Of a stretch of DNA of 12,753 nucleotides, positions 4,902-10,252 are shown piece after piece. The position numbers and the translations under genes were made by a program. The notes below the pieces were generated by a model, which did no database searches, was not told the origin of the DNA, and was given only the letters and a program-made list of their open reading frames with translations. The stretch lies in assembly GCA_964388435.1 (NCBI GenBank), contig CAYMAH010000009.1, forward strand, positions 1 through 12,753, read 5' to 3'. Source of the stretch: DTNV01 sp964388435 (lineage in GTDB: Archaea; Micrarchaeota; Micrarchaeia; Norongarragalinales; UBA8480). Positions within the stretch are counted from its first letter, which is position 1. Every line of letters begins with the position of its first letter.

Positions 4902-6391
4902 TTCCTTTTCATTTTATTCGTTTTCCCGGTCCTTTTCACCGTAAGCAGGTAAGCCGCGCCAATTCCCCCCAACGCTATTATCGTAGCCATGGTCCAAAAA
5001 CCCGCTCCAATCGCCACCCCGCCGTTCTGAGGATTTACAATGTTCTGGTTTTGGCCGTTCGACGACGTGGTTAAAGTGTTCACCATGTAAGCAGCGAAAA
5101 CGCTCAACCCCGTCGAGTTGAACGTTAAAGTGTAATAATCCCCGTTGTCCTGGATTGAGTAGTTGATGATTTCAACACTCCCATTATGATCTCTGAAAAC
5201 CTCGAGATTGTTTACGCTTATCGCACGCCCTTCCAACGACTCTTTTGAAAAGTTTATTGAAAACACCGCGTTTCGTATATTCTCGTCGCTCAAATTCTGA
5301 TCTATCTGAATTATGATCAGCGGTTCTGAAAGCGCGAGGTTTTTTTCTTTCGCCAGGCTTTCGAATCCCGTGACGTTTGTCTCGTTTTCACGCGTCATGT
5401 TGAAATAAAATCCAGAAACGTTTCTCGTGGTTTCAATGTCTACCCCCACCACCCCCACAAGCGTGGAATTGTAAAACCTTGCCTGAAACCCATTGATTTT
5501 CAGCGTTGTTCCATTCAAAACCGCGGTCTCGTTTGTATCATTGTCTATTGTTATGGTCTGGTTTGTTGAATTGAAACTCATTGAAATTCTTTCATACTCA
5601 AGCGATTTCAGCAACAGTTTTAGTTTTTCCATGAACTCGCCAGCCTTTACAGCGTCTTGTTGCGACAGTATAAAGTCAAGTCTCTGGTTGATGGCGTACT
5701 CGTCGACAGGATGCAGCTTGTTTATTTTTACAAGATAATAAGCGGTTATCTGCCTTGTTTCGTTTGAAATATAACCCCAAACAACTTCTTTCTGGTTTTC
5801 ATACTCCACCTGAATGTTCTCCTTCTGCAATTCCAATGAGGTGTTCAGGGCGAGCAGCAGTTGCATGCAATTGGCGGGATTCGACGAGTGGGCAAGCACC
5901 TGTTCTGAGGATGATTGCAGCTCTTGCTTTAACTCGCCGCTCAGGTTTTGCGCGTACAAGTTGAATTGAACCGCATCGCCAAGCTCTTGCTGGAACGTTT
6001 GGTTTTCGAACGAGTAACCCCCTATTTTTTCAATCGACAGGCTAAACGGGTGGACCGCGTAACCGCACTCCAAGCTTTGATTGTAAAACGCCCGGTCCAC
6101 GCTGGTAACAGCGTTTTGAATGTCTTTCTGCTCTGTTTCAAGAGTGTTTGCGAGCATTCTTTCAGTTCCGTTTTGATCGTATTGGTAGAGTTGTTCTATT
6201 AATGTTATCATGCTTTGATTTTGAAACTGGCTTACCCCCACAAGTTGAATGGAAGTGTTCAGCATTGCCGGGCTTACCAGAACTACCGATCCCACTGCAA
6301 GAGTTGAATTGGCCGGCATTACAGGACTTACCAGAACCGCCCCAGCCACGAAAGGCGCCAGTACCAAAGCCAAGAAAATCGTTTTATTCAT
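4898..6391 (-). CDS. Secreted, membrane-anchored surface protein with a PGF-pre-PGF-like domain (putative sensor)
   Basis: This 497-residue protein is the first gene of the cyclase operon. Residues 1-18 are a signal peptide; residues 19-54 contain an 18-residue tandem repeat (VLVSPVMPANS then VLVSPAMLNTS). Residues 55-270 are mainly helical, with only two cysteines (Cys109, Cys175) that could form a disulfide. Residues 271-335 are rich in N-x-S/T sites. About 340-437 (ending FNSTGLSVFAAYM) resembles the PGF-pre-PGF domain of archaeal surface proteins. A flexible Asn/Gln/Ser linker leads to a membrane helix (461-483) and a basic cytoplasmic tail. It does not match a ligand-binding family I know. 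A TATA box at 6419-6426 gives a nearly leaderless mRNA. Because the cyclase start overlaps its stop, it is likely the outside sensor or partner of the cyclase. Confidence 0.8.
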   Translation of the reverse strand: MNKTIFLALVLAPFVAGAVLVSPVMPANSTLAVGSVVLVSPAMLNTSIQLVGVSQFQNQSMITLIEQLYQYDQNGTERMLANTLETEQKDIQNAVTSVDRAFYNQSLECGYAVHPFSLSIEKIGGYSFENQTFQQELGDAVQFNLYAQNLSGELKQELQSSSEQVLAHSSNPANCMQLLLALNTSLELQKENIQVEYENQKEVVWGYISNETRQITAYYLVKINKLHPVDEYAINQRLDFILSQQDAVKAGEFMEKLKLLLKSLEYERISMSFNSTNQTITIDNDTNETAVLNGTTLKINGFQARFYNSTLVGVVGVDIETTRNVSGFYFNMTRENETNVTGFESLAKEKNLALSEPLIIIQIDQNLSDENIRNAVFSINFSKESLEGRAISVNNLEVFRDHNGSVEIINYSIQDNGDYYTLTFNSTGLSVFAAYMVNTLTTSSNGQNQNIVNPQNGGVAIGAGFWTMATIIALGGIGAAYLLTVKRTGKTNKMKRK

Positions 6392-6418
6392 TTCCTTTAA
6401 TTTTATGATTGCTTGTGA

Positions 6419-6426
6419 TTAAATAT
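6419..6426 (-). promoter_or_regulatory. TATA box of the surface protein and cyclase operon
   Basis: ATATTTAA on the - strand is centred about 32 bases before the ATG at 6391, so the transcript should start only a few bases before the gene. It is the only good promoter seen for the three overlapping genes down to 3499. Confidence 0.6.
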
Positions 6427-6449
6427 CTTTGCGTTTGGCTTGCGTTTTG

Positions 6450-6548
6450 TCAGGCGATGTTGAAATCGCTTTGGTTCAAACTCGTCTGGTTCAAATCATT
6501 CGCTATGTTGTTAATCTGGTCAATGGTCCGTTGAATTTTTTTTGGGAA
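6450..6548 (-). pseudogene. Remnant of a paralogue of the small Asn-rich anchored protein at 6710-6991
   Basis: The - strand from 6548 to the TGA at 6452-6450 is open for 32 codons. It contains RTIDQINNIANDLNQT, which lines up with STIGQIDNITTELNQT at the end of the 6710-6991 protein, and both stop about 12 residues later. There is no ATG. An in-frame TAA lies just upstream, yet a TATA-like box (GTTTAAATAA, about 6570-6579) and AGAGGT (about 6552-6557) sit at the distances expected for a gene start. It looks as if a tandem copy lost its N-terminal part by deletion, leaving promoter and C-terminus joined. Starting at a rare codon such as ATT is possible but unlikely. Confidence 0.6.
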
Positions 6549-6581
6549 TTATACCTCTTTATTTTTCATTTATTTAAACGT

Positions 6582-6713
6582 TTAGTGGTGTTTTTTTTTA
6601 ATTAAAGCTTCTCTTGGCCTCTTGATTTCTTTTACAGTGTAGAAATGCCAGTTAAAAGAGATTATTTCTTTGATGTTGTTTTCAAACCAAACTGCTTTTA
6701 ATAATTTAATCAA
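6582..6713 (-). CDS. Possible 43-residue basic small protein, coupled to the upstream gene
   Basis: A 44-codon frame begins with TTG at 6713-6711, which overlaps the TGA of the upstream anchored-protein gene (TTGA), and ends in TAA at 6584-6582. The protein has two Trp, is rich in Lys, and runs through VWFENNIKEIISFNWHF to a basic end, KKKHH. No T-run follows the upstream stop, so the upstream mRNA should read through it. The overlap resembles the ATGA couplings used elsewhere in this window. Against it: the start is not ATG, the length is small, and no family is recognised. It could instead be the tail of a decayed gene. Confidence 0.35.
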   Translation of the reverse strand: MIKLLKAVWFENNIKEIISFNWHFYTVKEIKRPREALIKKKHH

Positions 6714-6991
6714 GTTAAGTTGAGGTTGGCGCTGTTAAGAGTTTGATTCAACTCGGTTGTTATATTGTCAATCTGGCCGATTGTACTGTTAATCTCCTGA
6801 GTAATATTATTGATGTCGCTTACCACTTGAGCTTGATTGCCCGTCAGATTATCCTGGGTTGCGATTGCCTGCACAGACTGGTTTTGAGATGAAGAGCCTG
6901 TAGAAGTTGGTGATTGATTGATGATGTAAAGGAAAGCCACTATAATAATTAAAATAATTATTATTACGCCTGCTATAACCGAGTTTTTCAT
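6710..6991 (-). CDS. Small membrane-anchored, Asn-rich extracellular protein
   Basis: Of 93 residues, 1-25 form a single N-terminal membrane helix (MKNSVIAGVIIIILIIIVAF), with the rest predicted outside. After a Ser/Thr/Gln-rich spacer (28-45), residues 48-93 form a likely amphipathic helix or coiled coil with six N-x-S/T sites (NLT, NIT, NST, NIT, NQT, NLT), as expected for a glycosylated archaeal surface protein. No family is recognised. The region before the start holds the terminator of the upstream gene; TTAAAA within that hairpin loop is a possible TATA box, so the promoter is uncertain. A remnant of a second copy lies at 6450-6548, and a short frame overlaps its stop. Confidence 0.75.
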   Translation of the reverse strand: MKNSVIAGVIIIILIIIVAFLYIINQSPTSTGSSSQNQSVQAIATQDNLTGNQAQVVSDINNITQEINSTIGQIDNITTELNQTLNSANLNLT

Positions 6992-7011
6992 GTTTTCAAC
7001 ACTTTTGTTTT

Positions 7012-7044
7012 AAAAAAAGGCTGGGAAGGTTTTTAAGCCTTCCC
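7012..7044 (-). terminator. Hairpin plus T-run terminator after the secreted helical protein
   Basis: On the - strand GGGAAGG (7044-7038) pairs perfectly with CCTTCCC (7029-7023) around an eight-base loop. Four bases later comes a run of seven T (7018-7012). This is 20 bases after the stop at 7064. It looks like a bacterial intrinsic terminator; archaeal polymerase would use the T-run. Confidence 0.75.
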
Positions 7045-7063
7045 TTCACCGTTTTTGACTTTT

Positions 7064-7921
7064 TCAAGTCGTTTCATTGTTTGTCTCGTTGTTTGTTTGG
7101 GTTTCGTTTTGTCTTATACTTTCATTCTCTTGTGCTGACACGCTCTCATTTTGGTTGTTTGCTGTTTCAGCTTCCATGTTAGCGTGTTCAGGCATTCTGT
7201 GATTCACCACGCTTATCATGTCGTCCCTGAAGTTCAAAAGCATGTCCCTAAGCCTGAACATCAATTGCGCGGCTTCAGACACGTGCTCCCCCCTTATTGT
7301 GGTGTTTGTATTGTTCAACTGCAGTTGTATTTGAATGAACTCCCGCTGTAAAACAGTCACGTTCACCCCCTGAGATTGCAGTTGGCTTATAATACCCTGA
7401 ATCCTGGTCATCAAACCGCCGGCTACTTCAACAGTGCGTTGTATTTTATTTTGCTGGTAAACTCTGACTTCAGCGTTTACAGAGTCCCTGGTTTTTGCGA
7501 ATTCTTCAATCAATTGATTGGTGTAATTTCTTATCTCTGTTAAATTACCTGTTTGAATTGAAGCGTTGAGATTCTGCTCTATTTGAACTATGTTTGAAAT
7601 CGACTCGTTCAAGCCAGTCACAGGCACGCCTTGGTTTTCAAGCCTTGCTTCAATTTCTTGAAGCTTTTCAAGCGCGTTTTGAAGCCCCCTGTCAACAAGC
7701 GTTGACATTCTTTCACGTTCTGAACTGCTTAAAATCATGCGTTCGCCTCCAAGTGATTCCGAACCATTAACGCTGACATTGCCCATCACACCCCTATTAT
7801 AAATCCCCGTTGTGTTGTTCATCATCCCTCCAACACCTACGTTTGCATTAGCTCCAAGCATTGGAAATGCTATAACGCTGGCAGGAAGAATGAAAAGCAA
7901 AGCCAATAAAACTTTATTCAT
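7064..7921 (-). CDS. Secreted helical protein with two related domains and a glycosylation-rich tail
   Basis: This 285-residue protein has a signal peptide (residues 1-19, MNKVLLALLFILPASVIAF), a Gly/Asn/Met-rich linker (20-60), then about 170 residues of amphipathic helix. The helical part seems to be a duplicated unit: LENQGVPVTGLNESISNI in the first and LQSQGVNVTVLQREFIQI in the second, each followed by a helix ending in a run of basic and acidic residues. The C-terminus (about 250-285) is nearly pure Asn, Glu, Gln and Thr with many N-x-S/T sites. There is no C-terminal anchor, so it is probably released or attached to the surface by other proteins. The start has GGTGAT about ten bases upstream, and a TATA box lies at 8001-8009. 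Function is unknown. Confidence 0.8.
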   Translation of the reverse strand: MNKVLLALLFILPASVIAFPMLGANANVGVGGMMNNTTGIYNRGVMGNVSVNGSESLGGERMILSSSERERMSTLVDRGLQNALEKLQEIEARLENQGVPVTGLNESISNIVQIEQNLNASIQTGNLTEIRNYTNQLIEEFAKTRDSVNAEVRVYQQNKIQRTVEVAGGLMTRIQGIISQLQSQGVNVTVLQREFIQIQLQLNNTNTTIRGEHVSEAAQLMFRLRDMLLNFRDDMISVVNHRMPEHANMEAETANNQNESVSAQENESIRQNETQTNNETNNETT

Positions 7922-8175
7922 ACTTTCATCACCTTTTTTTTTGAATTTTTTGAAAAAAAAATTTTTTCAATTTTCATTGATTTTTCTTAGCGATTTAGTT
8001 ATTTATAAACACTCTTAATCCAAAGCTTTGCCTAAAACTTTGCAATGCTTTATTTAAACTTTTAAAGCTTTATAAAAACTTTTCTAGCTTTTCAAAGGTT
8101 TGTTAATTTCAATAAGAGCAAAAAAAGGATTTTAAAGCGTTTTTACGTTTTTTTTAAATAGTTTTGCTTGTTTTC
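7922..8175 (-). promoter_or_regulatory. AT-rich upstream region of the secreted helical protein
   Basis: This stretch has no gene. On the - strand TTTATAAAT (8009-8001) is a TATA box that would start transcription near 7978, leaving a leader of about 57 bases. The leader holds a perfect palindrome, TTGAAAAAA (7950-7958) and TTTTTTCAA (7962-7970), and the ribosome site GGTGAT (about 7928-7933). Upstream, 8020-8100 carries several short imperfect copies of AAACTTTT and AAAGCTTT. Seven T on the - strand (8126-8120) probably terminate the transglycosylase transcript. Confidence 0.5.
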
Positions 8176-9102
8176 TCATTTTTTAGCGGTTTCAATCCTC
8201 TGCTTTTCAATGTCCAACCTTCCTACCAGATTTTTTATTTTTTCCATGTTGCCTATCATCAGGGCGTAATAACTCTTCTTGCTCGGTTCATAGTCTTTAT
8301 TGTAATATCGGTTTATACCAACATTATATGCTTTCATGGCTTGCTTTAACTTCCACCACTCAGGCTGTCTGTCAAAAAACTCTCTTTCTTTTCTCATTGC
8401 CTTAGCCCTTTCAGGATTGTCTTTGTATAAATTGTCTTTAATCCAGTTTAGGTAACTCAATCCTGCTTTTATATTAAGAATCGGGTTGGTTTCATACTCA
8501 CTCACAGGAAGAGGCTTTATCACCCCTTTATCTATCATGTCTTTTATTGTTTGGGGTTGCAATCCCATCAAACCAAAAGCCGAAGCACCGCTCTCAGCTC
8601 TGGGATTATAAGAGCTTTCTGTTTGAATGATGGAGTGTACAAGCAACGGCGGGATGTTATACTCGTGCGCCATTTTTCTTACAATACTCCTATATCTCAA
8701 GAAATTCCTCTCCAAAACAATTTCGCTGACTTTCTGCTGCATTGACTGCAAGCCGGGTTGAATATTTATTTTTCCAGGCGGCCTCAACTCGTTTGAGGTT
8801 TCAATGCTCGCCACCACTTGAGGGTGGTTCAAATAAACCTTCTTTATTTTATCCGCAAAACCGCTTGCTTCAACTCTTGAAACCGCCGGTTTTTTAACAA
8901 AATTCTTCAAAGCTTCGGTTTTAGGAGATTCCTGAACCTTTGCGGGAATAAAAAGAGACAAGGCGAGGAGAGCGGTTGAAAAAGCTCTTTTGAGCTTTTG
9001 AGAGGAGCGCCTCTCCCTTCCCATCGTAACAACCTGCTTTTCAAGGTAATCCCGAATAGACCTGTTTGCAGTTTTAATTTCCTTCTTTTCGAATAGCTCC
9101 AT
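8176..9102 (-). CDS. Lytic transglycosylase-like (SLT domain) secreted or anchored protein
   Basis: Soluble lytic transglycosylases cut the glycan of bacterial peptidoglycan. Numbered from a TTG at 9114 (312 residues), about 140-292 match the SLT fold: YNIPPLLVHSIIQTESSYNP with catalytic Glu166, then GASAFGLMGLQPQT (177-189), NPILNIKAGLSYLNWI (210-225) and the AYNVG motif (262-266). All signature motifs are present. Residues 44-58 are hydrophobic after a basic stretch, a probable signal peptide or anchor. I chose the ATG at 9102 (fifth codon of that frame) because no site supports the TTG; the ATG at 9024 has AGGTT nearby and would put the signal peptide at the very N-terminus, so it is a real alternative. 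It is divergent from the SdpI-family gene. Archaea are not expected to have peptidoglycan, so the target may be bacterial walls. Confidence 0.85.
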   Translation of the reverse strand: MELFEKKEIKTANRSIRDYLEKQVVTMGRERRSSQKLKRAFSTALLALSLFIPAKVQESPKTEALKNFVKKPAVSRVEASGFADKIKKVYLNHPQVVASIETSNELRPPGKINIQPGLQSMQQKVSEIVLERNFLRYRSIVRKMAHEYNIPPLLVHSIIQTESSYNPRAESGASAFGLMGLQPQTIKDMIDKGVIKPLPVSEYETNPILNIKAGLSYLNWIKDNLYKDNPERAKAMRKEREFFDRQPEWWKLKQAMKAYNVGINRYYNKDYEPSKKSYYALMIGNMEKIKNLVGRLDIEKQRIETAKK

Positions 9103-9165
9103 CAGCTTTAACAAAGGATTGTTAATGTTTTTAATTGTTTTTCATTTTTAAGGATTCTGGGAAAC

Positions 9166-9174
9166 ATTTAAAAT
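9166..9174 (+). promoter_or_regulatory. TATA box of the SdpI-family gene in a divergent promoter region
   Basis: ATTTAAAAT at 9166-9174 is about 30 bases before the ATG at 9201 and predicts a nearly leaderless transcript, in line with the missing Shine-Dalgarno. Being almost symmetrical, it might also serve the leftward transglycosylase gene. Confidence 0.45.
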
Positions 9175-9200
9175 CATTGAAGTTTGATTTAAATACAATC

Positions 9201-9836
9201 ATGAAAAACGAGAATCTGGATTTGATTTTAATCATCATCTCCTTTTTGCTGCTGATGGCATTTTACTCTTTCCTGCCGGAAAGCGTGGCGCTTCACTGGA
9301 ATTACTTGAACCTCCCTGACTTTTACGCCAGCAAGCTCTACCTTTTCGCAATTCCAATCTTAATGGCGGTTTCATTCCTGGTTATGAAGAAATTTCCCCA
9401 CTTAAAACAGCTTGAGAACGCCCACGAGTTCACAAGGCATCACTATTCTGATTTTGTTTCATTGATTATAATCTTTTTGATTTACGTTGAAGGGGTTTTG
9501 ATTATAAGCAATATTTACTTCTCGCCATTCAGCCTGAGCGATTTCATACTTCCCGCGTTTTCAGCCTTCTTCTACTGGAGCGGGGTTAACCTTGAAAAAC
9601 TGAAAAGGAATCACTGGATTGGAATTAGAACTCCTTGGACTGTTGAAAGCGACAGGGTATGGAAAAACACCCACAGGGAAGGGACAAAGCTTTTCAAGAT
9701 TCTAAGCATTGTGATGATGCTTTCCTTGTTTATTTCTTCCTCTTTTTATCAATGGATTGTTGTTCTGACTTCGCTGGCAGGGGTTGCGATAGTGCTGATT
9801 TTATTTTCATATTTTGACTACAAGTCGAATAATTGA
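9201..9836 (+). CDS. SdpI-family integral membrane protein
   Basis: This 211-residue protein has about six membrane helices. The N-terminal half has a helix followed by SFLPESVALHWN (23-34), the mark of the DUF1648 domain. The C-terminal half has KRNHWIGIRTPWTVESDRVW followed by KNTHREGTK (136-163), the SdpI signature, then two helices. In Bacillus subtilis SdpI protects against the SdpC killing peptide and signals to its repressor; most homologues are uncharacterised. The frame extends upstream to a TTG at 9135, but the ATG at 9201 is better: it is the right distance from the TATA box at 9166-9174 and starts the first helix. The YbjQ-family gene follows after 13 bases with a strong ribosome site, so they form an operon. 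No SdpC-like toxin or ArsR-type repressor is visible. Confidence 0.85.
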   Translation: MKNENLDLILIIISFLLLMAFYSFLPESVALHWNYLNLPDFYASKLYLFAIPILMAVSFLVMKKFPHLKQLENAHEFTRHHYSDFVSLIIIFLIYVEGVLIISNIYFSPFSLSDFILPAFSAFFYWSGVNLEKLKRNHWIGIRTPWTVESDRVWKNTHREGTKLFKILSIVMMLSLFISSSFYQWIVVLTSLAGVAIVLILFSYFDYKSNN

Positions 9837-9849
9837 AGGGTGATTAAAA

Positions 9850-10206
9850 ATGGATTTTGTTGTCGTAACGCTGAATTACTTGCCTGGAAAAAAGATCGTG
9901 AAAAACTTCGGTTCTACTTTCGGCATTGTGGTTAGAAGCAGGGGTTTGGGAGGAAACATCGTAGCAAGTTTGAGAAGTCTCTTCGGAGGCGAGATTAAAG
10001 AGTACAGCCAAATGCTCTCCCAGGCGAGGGAGCACGCTATTGAAAGGCTGGTTGAAAACGCTAAATCCCTGGGGGCGAACGCGGTCGTTGACATGCGATT
10101 CGACTCTTCGGACATTGGAAAAATAATGACGGAAGTGGTGGCTTACGGAACCGCGGTTCTTGTAGAAGATGATAATTCAAAAACCGAGGGCGTGTCACTG
10201 AGATAA
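9850..10206 (+). CDS. YbjQ/UPF0145-family protein
   Basis: This 118-residue cytoplasmic protein matches the YbjQ family: an N-terminal strand with a GIVVRSRGLG turn, GGEIKEYSQML followed by AREHAIERLVENA (48-71), LGANAVVDMRF (74-84) and the closing EVVAYGTAV (97-105). The length is normal. Family members form beta-rich pentamers and were once named heavy-metal binding, but their role is not known. The start is fixed by AGGGTGAT at 9837-9844, almost the full archaeal Shine-Dalgarno, five bases before the ATG. It lies 13 bases after the SdpI-family gene in the same direction, so it is very likely co-transcribed with it. It converges on the beta-helix gene. Confidence 0.85.
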   Translation: MDFVVVTLNYLPGKKIVKNFGSTFGIVVRSRGLGGNIVASLRSLFGGEIKEYSQMLSQAREHAIERLVENAKSLGANAVVDMRFDSSDIGKIMTEVVAYGTAVLVEDDNSKTEGVSLR

Positions 10207-10225
10207 TTTATAACCCTTTTACTTT

Positions 10226-10252
10226 AAAAAATTACTCGTGAGCAACTAAAAA
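10226..10252 (-). terminator. T-runs after the beta-helix surface protein
   Basis: On the - strand five T lie directly after the stop codon and six more about 17 bases on (10231-10226). Together they are a plausible oligo-T terminator between two convergent genes. Confidence 0.4.

Noticed and set aside
5493..6408. Several + strand frames of 69-86 codons opposite the surface protein gene
   Set aside because: They mutually overlap, lack ribosome sites and promoters, and mirror the composition of the real gene on the - strand.
8020..8100. Repeated AAACTTTT and AAAGCTTT motifs as a CRISPR or iteron array
   Set aside because: Copies are short, unevenly spaced and imperfect, as expected in very AT-rich DNA, and there are no regular spacers and no cas or replication gene nearby.
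9135..9200. TTG at 9135 as the start of the SdpI-family gene
   Set aside because: It would lie upstream of the likely TATA box at 9166-9174; the ATG at 9201 fits the promoter spacing and begins the first membrane helix.
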